A DNA stretch of 52,050 nucleotides from a virus (IMGVR_UViG_3300050821_003375:1-52050); one strand, 5' to 3'; numbered from the stretch's first letter, positions 23,709 to 30,615 are shown. The notes: generated by a model not told the origin, from the sequence alone. Program-made: numbers and translations.

Positions 23709-23938
23709 GGTACTAAATCCTTCATAGAAACACCAAGTGTCTGGGCAATACGCGCTAAAGTTCTTGTTGGTACATCTGATTTACCAAGTTCAATATTAGC
23801 AATTTGTGCGCGTGATAAGCTAGAACCTATACCAAGTTGTTCTTGTGTCATTCCTTTAGCTTGGCGCGCCAACAGAATGAGTGCACCAACTTCAGGATTT
23901 ATTAAATCTCCAGTTCCATTACAGTAAGGACATTTCAT
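23705..23938 (-). CDS. Zinc-knuckle plus XRE helix-turn-helix regulator
   Basis: 77 aa. Residues 1-10 (MKCPYCNGTG) form a DnaJ-like CxxCxGxG half-knuckle. Residues 17-75 are a complete XRE HTH: GALILLARQAKGMTQEQLG, LSRAQIANIELGKSDVPT, RTLARIAQTLGVSMKDLV. Fusion of a single knuckle to XRE in so short a protein is unusual; two molecules may share one zinc. Likely a DNA-binding regulator. Confidence 0.75.
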   Translation of the reverse strand: MKCPYCNGTGDLINPEVGALILLARQAKGMTQEQLGIGSSLSRAQIANIELGKSDVPTRTLARIAQTLGVSMKDLVP

Positions 23939-24144
23939 TAGAATAGATCCTTCTTGGGTTTGACCATATCAATGTGCTTGCAGTGTTTTGGTGCTGGACA
24001 ATCACATTGATAATAGCCACGGTGTAGCATAACTGTATAAGTATCAGTTGGTTCTTTATAATGTCCATCTACTTTATATATTTTCCAACAATTTGGATTT
24101 AATTGCTTAATGAAATATTCATATTCGTCTGCTGTCACGTACAT
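23938..24144 (-). CDS. Single-domain SWIM zinc-finger protein with DLF end
   Basis: 68 aa. The sequence YYQCDCPAPKHCKHIDMV has the CxCx(n)CxH pattern of SWIM zinc fingers, preceded by three beta strands. It ends PKKDLF, the peptide also found on the polymerase, primase and ligase. A related SWIM protein is encoded at 30116-30361. SWIM domains bind DNA or protein. Coupled by TAATG to the XRE gene. Confidence 0.7.
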   Translation of the reverse strand: MYVTADEYEYFIKQLNPNCWKIYKVDGHYKEPTDTYTVMLHRGYYQCDCPAPKHCKHIDMVKPKKDLF

Positions 24145-24410
24145 TCTCCTGCTAAATCATCAGCAAGTATTTGAGCTTTACGTCCTACATATTCTTTATC
24201 TTGATAAATTATCCATTCAACTTCATTATCTTCATCTTTATCTAAATCTAAAACCATAGTATAATGTTCATTATGTTGTTCTATGTTGAATAGTTCATGT
24301 TGAAGTCTACCTTCTTTGATAGCTTCTGCTCTTGTTACGTATTGGACATCCCAATTAGGCTGATGTGCTAATGGGAAATCACCGGTAAATGATACTACTT
24401 CATAAGTCAT
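24135..24410 (-). CDS. Small acidic hypothetical protein
   Basis: 91 aa, GGAG upstream, overlapping the SWIM gene by 10 bases. Beta-rich with an acidic loop (LDLDKDEDNEVEW). No motif of known function. Neighbourhood of small regulators suggests an early accessory protein. Confidence 0.5.
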   Translation of the reverse strand: MTYEVVSFTGDFPLAHQPNWDVQYVTRAEAIKEGRLQHELFNIEQHNEHYTMVLDLDKDEDNEVEWIIYQDKEYVGRKAQILADDLAGECT

Positions 24411-24419
24411 GTTGCACTC

Positions 24420-25430
24420 CTAAACTTTTACCTTCACATGTCTGCTTATAACTTCACCTTTGCCGCGCCAGAAAGGCTCCACTATCCAATGTTTATCGCC
24501 ACGTCTATTTAGATAGCGAGAAACCATATGAATTCGAGGACTCTTTCTATCAAATCCTAACGGCACACCTGGCTTGTGTACGTGAACATCTTGATTAATA
24601 TACATGCTCACTACAGTATGGTCCAGCTTTACAGGTTTGTTCATTCGTTTACGAATCTGATTAAGTTTAGACATGTCAACTTCTTCTAGATCTATGATCT
24701 TCCTAGAACTGGTAAGAAGCATTAGGCAAGACCAAACCATAATGTATTCACCATAAACGTCTGCGTAGAAATTGGCTACTTCATTATTGGTGTGTCCAAA
24801 TGGAGATGTTGGAGTAGGAAGTTCTAGAAATCTCATTCCCCAATCAGATGGCTTATGTACTGCTGTGTCCCATATACTCTGGAGCGCAGCTAATTGAATT
24901 GGTTTGTTTCTCCAAATGTGTGCTAGATTTGCGTCCAAAAAGCTTGACATATGCGAATTGGATAACTTTCCGTAATCAAAATCTAGATCAAAGAAAGCAG
25001 ATATTGGACACACATTAGGTGGCTCTCCTTTTTTAATAAAATGATTACTCCAGACCCAAGTTACCATTCCTTTTCTACCAGCTTCATCTGCTTCTAACAA
25101 AAAGCCAAGACGGGTTGGTAAAGGTCTATTTGGATGCTCAAAAGCATCTATTGAGAATGTTTGCCTCAATCTTTCTCTACCAGATTCTGGCCATTCTATC
25201 CACATTCTTGAATAAGGTATGGTAAGATGCGCCATGGCTTCTCTGAGAACTTTGGGGCGCCCCAGAGTAAGTTCAACTGCTGTATGTATTGAGTTTTCAT
25301 CAAATAAGAAACGTGGACATCCTTTCAGTTTCTCTTCCAATATTGGGAAGACACTTATAACTGGATGATTCAACAATCGTCTCTTTTTAGCTTCGTGAAC
25401 TGTTTCTATTATATGATCCATGAGATACAT
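24420..25430 (-). CDS. Conserved phage protein of unknown function
   Basis: 336 aa from the ATG at 25430 (AGGA 7 bases upstream); a GTG at 25454 is the alternative. The middle contains FFDLDFDYGKLSN and a helical segment with DVYGEYIMVWSCLMLLTSSR. The C-terminal part has the pattern HMVSRYLNRRGDKHWIVEPFWRG, which recurs in hypothetical proteins of alphaproteobacterial phages and may be a nucleic-acid-binding segment. No catalytic motif recognised. Confidence 0.6.
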   Translation of the reverse strand: MYLMDHIIETVHEAKKRRLLNHPVISVFPILEEKLKGCPRFLFDENSIHTAVELTLGRPKVLREAMAHLTIPYSRMWIEWPESGRERLRQTFSIDAFEHPNRPLPTRLGFLLEADEAGRKGMVTWVWSNHFIKKGEPPNVCPISAFFDLDFDYGKLSNSHMSSFLDANLAHIWRNKPIQLAALQSIWDTAVHKPSDWGMRFLELPTPTSPFGHTNNEVANFYADVYGEYIMVWSCLMLLTSSRKIIDLEEVDMSKLNQIRKRMNKPVKLDHTVVSMYINQDVHVHKPGVPLGFDRKSPRIHMVSRYLNRRGDKHWIVEPFWRGKGEVISRHVKVKV

Positions 25431-25443
25431 TTTAGTTTCCTGG

Positions 25444-25644
25444 TTAGAGTACACTTTCTATTTCACGTACTATTCTACTTGATGCTGGTTCCCCTCCCTC
25501 TAGAATCATTATGTAGTTATTGATATAATAGAAGATGGTTATCTTACCTTTGTCATATCTATCATAACGATAATGTTGAGTGTATTTATATCCATTAGTC
25601 ATTAGATATTTATGGAGCTTCCTGTTCCAAGGAGACGTTTCCAT
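25444..25644 (-). CDS. Small Tyr-rich hypothetical protein
   Basis: 66 aa with GGGGGA upstream. Tyr/Lys-rich (KYTQHYRYDRYDKG) and beta-structured in the middle. No family recognised. Same transcript as neighbours. Confidence 0.45.
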   Translation of the reverse strand: METSPWNRKLHKYLMTNGYKYTQHYRYDRYDKGKITIFYYINNYIMILEGGEPASSRIVREIESVL

Positions 25645-25655
25645 TTATTCCCCCA

Positions 25656-25940
25656 TTAAACGTCTTTATCATCCTCGTCTTCTGGAGGAAATATTGTCGC
25701 CCAATCTGTAGGGGTATAGCCTGTCATTAAAAACTCACGCTCATCTTTATCTAGATGAGGCATTGCATCTTGTATCAGCATACGCTTGTTGTGCCAATTA
25801 TTATATTGTTCTTCAGTAAGTCGTATGGTAACTTTATTGAATTTACCTGTCCACGGCGAATACCTGATAACTAGAGCAGTTCCATCTGGAAAGAACGTAA
25901 GCCTTTCAGTGGGATCGATTGATTCTTCAAACTTAGCCAT
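25656..25940 (-). CDS. Conserved small phage protein
   Basis: 94 aa from the ATG at 25940 with AGGAGG 7 bases upstream. The pattern PDGTALVIRYSPWTGK, RLTEEQYNNW and then DKDEREFLMTGYTPTDW is a recurrent phage arrangement: short beta part, helix, and the EREFLMTGxTPxxW signature. The C-terminus is acidic. Function unknown. Confidence 0.65.
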   Translation of the reverse strand: MAKFEESIDPTERLTFFPDGTALVIRYSPWTGKFNKVTIRLTEEQYNNWHNKRMLIQDAMPHLDKDEREFLMTGYTPTDWATIFPPEDEDDKDV

Positions 25941-25950
25941 GTTGCGCCTC

Positions 25951-26214
25951 CTAGTGTTCTGTGGGTGTTTCGTCTTCATCATCTTCTTGCATATATTTCA
26001 TTACTGCAAACATAAAATATGCTGCTTCACGATCATCCATTCCTGATAATAGTTGACCTACTGCCTCAGCAAGTGTAGTCAATATAAATCTTTCATCATC
26101 ACCAATACCTTTCGGATATATTTCTTCAAATAGTGCATGAAGTCTGCAACGAAAGCAGGTCTTTTCATCATGCTCTTCATGTTTCTTTTTCATCTTTCCA
26201 AGTCGCTTTCTCAT
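25951..26214 (-). CDS. Small hypothetical protein
   Basis: 87 aa; an internal ATG at 26193 is also possible. Basic start (RKRLGKMKKK), one CxxC (TCFRCR), then a helical body with hydrophobic stretches (LTTLAEAVGQLLSGM) and an acidic end. Overlaps the upstream gene by 38 bases if the long start is used. Function unknown. Confidence 0.45.
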   Translation of the reverse strand: MRKRLGKMKKKHEEHDEKTCFRCRLHALFEEIYPKGIGDDERFILTTLAEAVGQLLSGMDDREAAYFMFAVMKYMQEDDEDETPTEH

Positions 26215-26410
26215 AGTCAGTTACACGTAACCATGCTTCAGAATATTGTTCTTCCCATCTTGCTTTTGGATAGGCATGGAACACTCTTGTTCCACATTCT
26301 GGACAATACATTGGTCTGCGTGGATTAACCCAACAGATCAAAATATTACAACATGGCATTTGTAACAATCGGAATTGTACTTGTTGATTAGACGGTTTAG
26401 TTTTTGTCAT
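26177..26410 (-). CDS. Zinc-ribbon hypothetical protein
   Basis: 77 aa. PCCNILICW followed by YCPECGTRV supplies four Cys for a zinc ribbon. The C-terminal half is a helix rich in Trp and charged residues. Likely a small nucleic-acid- or protein-binding adaptor. No family recognised. Confidence 0.5.
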   Translation of the reverse strand: MTKTKPSNQQVQFRLLQMPCCNILICWVNPRRPMYCPECGTRVFHAYPKARWEEQYSEAWLRVTDYEKATWKDEKET

Positions 26411-26411
26411 T

Positions 26412-26636
26412 TTAATGACCCATTTTAGAGATTTCTTGTTCGATTTGATTTGCCATTTCCCTTAATAATTTTGGTAATACCAATGTAATATCAAGAGTTG
26501 CTTGAATATCAAAACTGGCTATTGAAAATCCATTACCTTTATTACCGTCTACTATCATTAGTAATACACCAGTAGCTTGGGTGCGCGCTTGTACCCATGT
26601 TGCTTCTCCATCATATTTACCTGGACCTACTGGCAT
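26412..26636 (-). CDS. Small hypothetical protein
   Basis: 74 aa, GGAGCGCC before the ATG. Beta-strand first half (VLLMIVDGNKGNGFSIASFD) and a helical second half (LPKLLREMANQIEQEI). No known motif. One base separates it from the next gene. Confidence 0.5.
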   Translation of the reverse strand: MPVGPGKYDGEATWVQARTQATGVLLMIVDGNKGNGFSIASFDIQATLDITLVLPKLLREMANQIEQEISKMGH

Positions 26637-26645
26637 GTGGCGCTC

Positions 26646-26876
26646 CTATTTAAAGAAGTCATTAATTCCGATAAGTGATGCAAGAACTGCATTGGCATTA
26701 GCAATGTCAGTTCCTTTAGGAATTTTGAATGATAATCTTCCTTGTGCATTGCGCTCAACAATCGCAACAGGCCACAAGGATGGCTGATCTCCATCTGCTC
26801 TAACAACCCATATAGAATTATTCCATTTTATTACTAACCCATCTTTATATTGGTGCATAACTTCACATGTGTTCAT
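26646..26876 (-). CDS. Small hypothetical protein
   Basis: 76 aa from the ATG at 26876 (GGAGAG upstream). Compact beta-rich protein (YKDGLVIKWNNSIWVVRADG), likely soluble. Its 5' leader (26896-27023) is elaborately structured, so its translation may be regulated. No family recognised. Confidence 0.5.
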   Translation of the reverse strand: MNTCEVMHQYKDGLVIKWNNSIWVVRADGDQPSLWPVAIVERNAQGRLSFKIPKGTDIANANAVLASLIGINDFFK

Positions 26877-26895
26877 TTTTCTCTCCATATAAGAA

Positions 26896-27023
26896 ATGGG
26901 AGGAGGCTAGGATGCCATTCAAAATACCTCCTCCCACCCATTGCTTGACTTTCGTTGACTGTGCTATATCAACGCCAGTTCCTGTCGGGGGTTTGCGGTA
27001 GCCTTAAGGCTGGTACGTCAAGC
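26896..27023 (-). ncRNA. Structured leader RNA candidate (multi-helix junction plus long hairpin)
   Basis: Minus-strand reading. Closing helix GCTTGAC/GTCAAGC (27017-27023 with 26943-26949) surrounds the hairpin AGCC-TTAA-GGCT (27000-27011) and the hairpin CGTTGA/TCAACG (26953-26958 with 26969-26974). Immediately after comes a 10-bp hairpin TGGGAGGAGG/CCTCCTCCCA (26897-26906 with 26927-26936), then the ribosome site of 26646-26876. The layout, a junction followed by a strong hairpin next to the gene start, resembles a riboswitch or regulatory leader. No known class recognised. Confidence 0.45.
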
Positions 27024-27027
27024 AAAA

Positions 27028-27360
27028 CTATGCAGTCAGTCCTGGTACATCATCGAACTTAGCGATGATATCGTCGAACGCTGTATCATCAAACTCTGTC
27101 TTGAACGTATCGAGTTCATCTTTGAGCTCACCAAGAGCGTCTATTTCTTCTGTGAGTTTTGTCCCCTTATCACCTTCCTGGGTCTTCTCAGAAAGATCGT
27201 CAAACTGCGCTTGCAGCTCATCTTGCAGATTTCCAATGGTTTCTATCATTGGATCTATTGTCTTTGTTATGATCTCATCGATAAAATTGGAAACTTTCTC
27301 CTTTGCATCTTCAATTTCTCCCTTGGCATCAGCAACTACCTTGAGTTCTGCCTTATTCAT
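27028..27360 (-). CDS. Acidic coiled-coil protein
   Basis: 110 aa, almost wholly helical and acidic, with heptad-like stretches (IGNLQDELQAQFDDLSEKTQ and ALGELKDELDTFKTEFDD). No Cys. Could be a scaffold, tape-like or inhibitor protein; nothing specific. The hairpin TTGCCAATTTGGCAA sits just upstream of its AAGGAG. Confidence 0.6.
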   Translation of the reverse strand: MNKAELKVVADAKGEIEDAKEKVSNFIDEIITKTIDPMIETIGNLQDELQAQFDDLSEKTQEGDKGTKLTEEIDALGELKDELDTFKTEFDDTAFDDIIAKFDDVPGLTA

Positions 27361-27386
27361 AGCTGTCTCCTTGCCAAATTGGCAAA

Positions 27387-27686
27387 TTAATTATTTGATA
27401 ATATTCTAATAGCTTTGATACGATCCATTGCTTCCATTAATTCTAATTGTTCTGGAGTTTCTGTAGCGTTGATCCATATTCCACTCAGATCAGGTAATGG
27501 GAAATCAATAGAAACAGGACGAACAGGAGGAGTGGAATCAAGCTGTAATAGAGCCATGCGATGGGAGTGGCTGCGATAAGCGACTCCACAGTTTTGAGGA
27601 AACGGATAATACCAGCGAGAGTAACAATGAGCATCTGCTGCATTTATCGTTCCTATGGTTAGAGTTATGACGAGGATTTTCTTCAT
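27387..27686 (-). CDS. Secreted small protein of alphaproteobacterial phage type
   Basis: 99 aa from the ATG at 27686 (AAGGAGG upstream, TGATG overlap). A signal peptide is clear: MKKILVITLTIGTINAADA then HCYSRW. The mature part begins CYSRWYYPFPQNCG, resembling small proteins of Rhizobiales phages and prophages, and ends in a helix with EQLELMEAMDRIKAI. Exported, probably periplasmic; may act at lysis or in the envelope. Two Cys could form a disulphide. Confidence 0.65.
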   Translation of the reverse strand: MKKILVITLTIGTINAADAHCYSRWYYPFPQNCGVAYRSHSHRMALLQLDSTPPVRPVSIDFPLPDLSGIWINATETPEQLELMEAMDRIKAIRILSNN

Positions 27687-28054
27687 CACATCCTCCTTAA
27701 GAATGATGGTGATCCTACAACAACAACCACATTTCCAACAAGTTGATCTTCAGTTATGATGCGCCCCAAGTTTTGTTCCCAAAGCATATGGGCTAAATGA
27801 TTAGGAGGAAGTCCATATAATTTGCCTTCTTCATTACAGAAAGCAACACATGGACGTCCACCAAACTTAGTGAATAAAGGGATGATTTCTAATAAACCGC
27901 CAACTCCAAATGTAAGCATATCAACATCTGGTAAAGTCTCCAATATCTTCCCTTCAGCAAATTGAGTATCTTCAGGTTTAATTATAAACATGAAGTTACC
28001 TTCCATCGGAACTACTGGTAGCTTTAAACGCTTTGGCAGTTTATGCTCTGGCAT
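27686..28054 (-). CDS. DUF3846-like phage protein
   Basis: 122 aa. The sequence LTFGVGGLLEIIPLF, followed by CNEEGKLYGLPPNHLAHMLW and a final GNVVVVVG, matches the order of conserved blocks in DUF3846 proteins of phages and plasmids (strand with VGG, NEEGK, LPxN). Function of the family is unknown. It ends directly at the ribosome site of the secreted protein gene. Confidence 0.65.
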   Translation of the reverse strand: MPEHKLPKRLKLPVVPMEGNFMFIIKPEDTQFAEGKILETLPDVDMLTFGVGGLLEIIPLFTKFGGRPCVAFCNEEGKLYGLPPNHLAHMLWEQNLGRIITEDQLVGNVVVVVGSPSFLRRM

Positions 28055-28232
28055 GCTGAAGTTCCTTCTTGATATTTTTCACACATTCTAGGACAGTGAG
28101 ACCTTTCTGATGGTTCTCGCTGATACGCTTGTTGATCCACACATACAGATCATTAGACATTGCCATACTGTACAAACCTTCCTCTCTGAGGATGGCAATT
28201 ACGATACTCATATAACGCCTTTGCTCAACCAC
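28041..28232 (-). CDS. Small hypothetical protein
   Basis: 63 aa from a GTG at 28232, chosen for GGAGG 7 bases upstream; a longer frame to 28277 would overlap the previous gene. Mostly helical (SIVIAILREEGLYSMAMSND). No family recognised. Overlaps the DUF3846 gene by 14 bases. Confidence 0.45.
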   Translation of the reverse strand: MVEQRRYMSIVIAILREEGLYSMAMSNDLYVWINKRISENHQKGLTVLECVKNIKKELQHARA

Positions 28233-28249
28233 TTTCTTTCCTCCTTGAG

Positions 28250-28462
28250 TCAGACACGTTTGGTCTCCTCTTTGCATAGGTTCAAAACTAGTTCACCTAC
28301 TTGGACAAGATCAGAACATTCGCCTACTAGGTGCCATATCTGGTCATGTTTGTAATATCCAGATTGGACATCCTCATCCTTGTAGGATACTTCAAGTACC
28401 CATTTATCTGGAAGTTGTCTTACTCTTACCATTCCCAACATGGAATAATGATAGGTTGCCAT
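28250..28462 (-). CDS. Small hypothetical protein
   Basis: 70 aa, AGGAGG before the ATG. Beta-rich, Tyr/Trp-containing (MVRVRQLPDKWVLEVSYKDE). It is the first gene after a strong terminator (28482-28518), so it is expressed by read-through or antitermination. Function unknown. Confidence 0.5.
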   Translation of the reverse strand: MATYHYSMLGMVRVRQLPDKWVLEVSYKDEDVQSGYYKHDQIWHLVGECSDLVQVGELVLNLCKEETKRV

Positions 28463-28481
28463 TACTGCCTCCTAAATTGAC

Positions 28482-28518
28482 AAAAAATCCGCCAGGTACG
28501 CAGTACAAATCCTGGCGG
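28482..28518 (-). terminator. Strong rho-independent terminator
   Basis: Minus strand: CCGCCAGG (28518-28511), 14-base loop, CCTGGCGG (28496-28489), then ATTTTTT (28488-28482). Stem and U-run are the best in the window. It lies inside the leader of 28250-28462, with no visible promoter after it, so some escape mechanism must operate. Confidence 0.85.
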
Positions 28519-28571
28519 CAAGTCTTCACCTGGCCTATAACAACCGGGGGGCTGTTGAAAAGACCAGGTGA
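28489..28571 (-). promoter_or_regulatory. Attenuator-like leader with alternative pairings
   Basis: Minus strand order: TCACCTGG (28571-28564), CCAGGTGA (28533-28526), CCGCCAGG (28518-28511), CCTGGCGG (28496-28489). The first can pair with the second, leaving third and fourth to form the terminator, or with the third (CCTGG/CCAGG), which would block the terminator. A small hairpin AACA/TGTT sits inside the first helix. This is the classic arrangement of an attenuator or riboswitch; the signal is unknown. Confidence 0.45.
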
Positions 28572-28575
28572 TTCC

Positions 28576-28935
28576 TTAATAGGGTTGAAATTGTGGAATA
28601 GATGCTTGTAGTTGACTCTGTCTCTGACGATACATTCTTTCTTCATCATCAGACATTGTGCAGATTTCAACTATTGTTTGTGGAGCTTCTGGCGCTACTC
28701 TAATTCTTACCAACTTACAAACATTCGCATTTATTGTCACTTGTGGTGTTGGTGCATGAACTATAATTTGATTAGGCTTAGGATATTGAGGAGGCGGAGG
28801 CGGTATCACGTCTCCGTTTAGATTATGATATACTTGCGGCGGTGGTGTATCTTGATAGCAATGATGTTCAAAATCACACATAGCCTGTGCGCTGCCTGAA
28901 ATTAGCAGCGCACCCATCGTGATAAGAGTTTTCAT
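28576..28935 (-). CDS. Secreted Pro-rich small protein
   Basis: 119 aa. Signal peptide MKTLITMGALLISGSAQA followed by MCDFEHHCYQ. The mature part has a PPPPPQYPKP stretch, then VTINANVCKLVRIRVAPEAP and a charged helix (DDEERMYRQRQSQLQ). Three or four Cys could be oxidised in the periplasm. Probably exported; envelope or lysis-related role is possible. Coupled by ATGA to the upstream gene. Confidence 0.65.
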   Translation of the reverse strand: MKTLITMGALLISGSAQAMCDFEHHCYQDTPPPQVYHNLNGDVIPPPPPQYPKPNQIIVHAPTPQVTINANVCKLVRIRVAPEAPQTIVEICTMSDDEERMYRQRQSQLQASIPQFQPY

Positions 28936-29201
28936 CTGAGAACATCCGGATCTTCAAAATCCGGCAGATCGCGATGAATATCAGGATCTGCAAGATCACC
29001 ATCATCGTCTAACTCTTCTCCCATAAGATCATAATTGGGATCAGTTAGAACTTCCGGGCGAAATTTACCCAGTTTCTCTTCCACACACTTCTCGCAGACA
29101 TATGTGAGGAAGATTCCACGCGCATCATAACGCGCTTCTCTTTCCAAACCGCTGCCGCAATGGCAGGGTTTAAGTGACGGTAGCCTTTTGAAGTTTGCCA
29201 T
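28932..29201 (-). CDS. Zinc-finger phage protein
   Basis: 89 aa. PCHCGSGLEREARYDARGI followed by TYVCEKCVEEKLGKFRPEVL: C-x-C and CxxC pairs form a zinc ribbon of a type common in rhizobial phages, with the typical YDARGI and FRPEVL segments. The C-terminus is strongly acidic (DDDGDLADPDIHRDLPDFED). Function unknown. Confidence 0.7.
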   Translation of the reverse strand: MANFKRLPSLKPCHCGSGLEREARYDARGIFLTYVCEKCVEEKLGKFRPEVLTDPNYDLMGEELDDDGDLADPDIHRDLPDFEDPDVLR

Positions 29202-29379
29202 TTTGTTCTCCTAGTTGTTTGAAGTCTTTCAGACATTTTTGGGCTTCCTCAAGTTTTTTAAGTTTGAGGCGTGTTTGCTTACTGTCATACTCTTCACTCA
29301 GAGTAGCGACATATAGTTCCAAAGCACTTCTTATGATAGCAAACTCTTTCATAGAAGTGATTTCTTTTATGGTTATCAT
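29170..29379 (-). CDS. Small helical hypothetical protein
   Basis: 69 aa, or 60 aa from an internal ATG at 29352. Almost entirely helical and charged (SKQTRLKLKKLEEAQKCLKD). Overlaps the zinc-finger gene by 32 bases. No family recognised. Confidence 0.5.
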   Translation of the reverse strand: MITIKEITSMKEFAIIRSALELYVATLSEEYDSKQTRLKLKKLEEAQKCLKDFKQLGEQNGKLQKATVT

Positions 29380-29394
29380 TTTCCATCCCTAGTT

Positions 29395-29428
29395 AAAACC
29401 GCTCCCATCCTCCCTAAAATGGGAGCGG
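29395..29428 (-). terminator. Rho-independent terminator
   Basis: Minus strand: CCGCTCCCAT (29428-29419), 10-base loop, ATGGGAGCGG (29408-29399), then TTTT. It begins 8 bases after the stop of 29437-29580 and precedes the ribosome site of 29170-29379. Confidence 0.75.
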
Positions 29429-29436
29429 CAAGTTGA

Positions 29437-29580
29437 TTACGCTACTTCAGGTTGTCCGCCTTCTCCTGGGCGAATTGGATCCGCCTCTTTCTCTTCTGGA
29501 TCTGTTTTTGGCCCTTCTTCCTTTGGAGCATCAGATTTTACAGTCAACTCTTCGTCTTTATGCTCTTCTGGATCGCCCAT
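29437..29580 (-). CDS. 47-aa acidic disordered protein
   Basis: ATG with GGAG 6 bases upstream. The composition is extreme: Glu, Asp, Lys and Pro dominate (MGDPEEHKDEELTVKSDAPK and on to PGEGGQPEVA), so it is intrinsically disordered. It sits between hammerhead-like element 29601-29661 and a terminator, hence forms its own processed mRNA. Acidic phage peptides of this size can be DNA mimics or host-enzyme inhibitors, but that is speculation. Confidence 0.6.
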   Translation of the reverse strand: MGDPEEHKDEELTVKSDAPKEEGPKTDPEEKEADPIRPGEGGQPEVA

Positions 29581-29600
29581 TTACATCTCCTTGGGTTACT

Positions 29601-29661
29601 GACCATCGTCAGGCTGCGCATTACGCAACGACTGGGCGCATCACTGCGGCCAGTTTCGGTC
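29601..29661 (-). ncRNA. Type II hammerhead ribozyme, copy A
   Basis: Minus strand reads GACC (stem II), GAAA, stem III CTGGCCGC/GCGCCCAG around a 6-base loop with one C-C mismatch, TC (cleavage after C at 30 of 296xx, position 29630), stem I GTTGCG/CGCAGC with 5-base loop, CTGACGA, an extra T, then GGTC (stem II). All core bases of the hammerhead are present. Stem I differs from copies B and C at paired positions. The extra T next to stem II could lower activity. It starts 1 base after the stop codon of 29662-29910. Confidence 0.75.
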
Positions 29662-29910
29662 TTATTCGTCAGAAACGTATTGATCGTTCTTATGTGCTTC
29701 TACCCAATCAATACACTGTTGTTTGACTGCTTCATCCTTGCAGTCATCTATAGTTCGCCACCCTCCTGCACCACTTTTATAAATGGCACGCTCAGGAGCA
29801 TTTTCTCGAATGGCTCTTTCAATTTCACTCTCGATATAATATTGAAAAGAACCAAGTTGGTAGCCCCAGGCACGTATAAAAGGATACCTGGCTTTGTCTT
29901 GTTTATTCAT
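29662..29910 (-). CDS. Small hypothetical protein
   Basis: 82 aa from the ATG at 29910, coupled to the previous stop (ATGA). Charged, with two helices (IESEIERAIRENAP and DEAVKQQCIDWVEAHKN) and a Trp-containing middle. No family recognised. Its stop codon abuts the hammerhead element A. Confidence 0.55.
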   Translation of the reverse strand: MNKQDKARYPFIRAWGYQLGSFQYYIESEIERAIRENAPERAIYKSGAGGWRTIDDCKDEAVKQQCIDWVEAHKNDQYVSDE

Positions 29911-30119
29911 TTCCATTTCCCTTGCTTGTATTCTTTTCTGGCTATATCAGAACCAGAGCACATTGCCTCGATGAGGCAGCGTCTGGACCATTTTTCGTCT
30001 GCGTCTTCTTGTGAAGATGCTTCTATCTCAAGAGGAGAAGAATCAAACTGACAAATATCTATCACTTTGCCAGTTTTGATATGTACTGCTTGAAGCGTAC
30101 ACGTCGCATTGTATTTCAT
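29907..30119 (-). CDS. Small hypothetical protein
   Basis: 70 aa, coupled at both ends. Beta-strand start (TCTLQAVHIKTGKVIDICQF), then an Asp/Glu-rich helix. Four Cys are scattered and do not form a clear zinc motif. Function unknown. Confidence 0.5.
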   Translation of the reverse strand: MKYNATCTLQAVHIKTGKVIDICQFDSSPLEIEASSQEDADEKWSRRCLIEAMCSGSDIARKEYKQGKWK

Positions 30120-30361
30120 ATGACCTTTTCTTCCTTCTCTTTGAAATCATACACCATAGATAGATGCTTGCATTTCTTCTCATGTTGTCCGGCTGGGCAG
30201 TTACACCAATCACCCAACGTTGAGGTAATAACCTCGTAGATTTCTACGCCAGCCTTTATGATAATATAACAATTACCATAAATTCTGTCTCCTCTGAAAT
30301 CGTCAAGGAGTTTTGTGCCATTTGGCTTGACTTTATATTCTGCCAATAGAGCCTTTCTCAT
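30116..30361 (-). CDS. SWIM zinc-finger protein (second copy)
   Basis: 81 aa. The C-terminal half WCNCPAGQHEKKCKHLSMV has the CxCx(n)CxH SWIM pattern, and the N-terminal half supplies the usual beta strands (NCYIIIKAGVEIYEV). Same architecture as 23938-24144 but without the DLF end. Both are stand-alone domains, which is uncommon. Probable DNA or protein binder. Confidence 0.7.
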   Translation of the reverse strand: MRKALLAEYKVKPNGTKLLDDFRGDRIYGNCYIIIKAGVEIYEVITSTLGDWCNCPAGQHEKKCKHLSMVYDFKEKEEKVI

Positions 30362-30615
30362 TTCTTGCCTCCCATCTTAACGACATTGCCCTTGGCTTGA
30401 TTGGCCAAAGCCCTATCGCTCAGAGCTTTAGTGAGGCGCAACTCAACCAGTGTAAGATTGGCGTTGCGATACTTCAGATCATCAAGCTCCTTCTGCTTGT
30501 ATGGCGGATTATTTTCCAGCACCCAAGCAATCTTGCTATTGATCTTTCGGATTGTTTGGATGGCCTCTTGTACGGCATCCACTTCTATTTCTACCACTAC
30601 TGTAGGATTATCCAT
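30358..30615 (-). CDS. Small helical protein
   Basis: 85 aa. Acidic N-terminal half and a long helix pair (AVQEAIQTIRKINSKIAWVL and KELDDLKYRNANLTLVELRL), ending basic (KMGGKK). Likely a coiled-coil dimer. No family recognised. Confidence 0.55.
   Translation of the reverse strand: MDNPTVVVEIEVDAVQEAIQTIRKINSKIAWVLENNPPYKQKELDDLKYRNANLTLVELRLTKALSDRALANQAKGNVVKMGGKK

Noticed and set aside
28404-28670. 88-aa frame crossing a terminator
   Set aside because: Contains the strong terminator 28482-28518 and overlaps two better genes.
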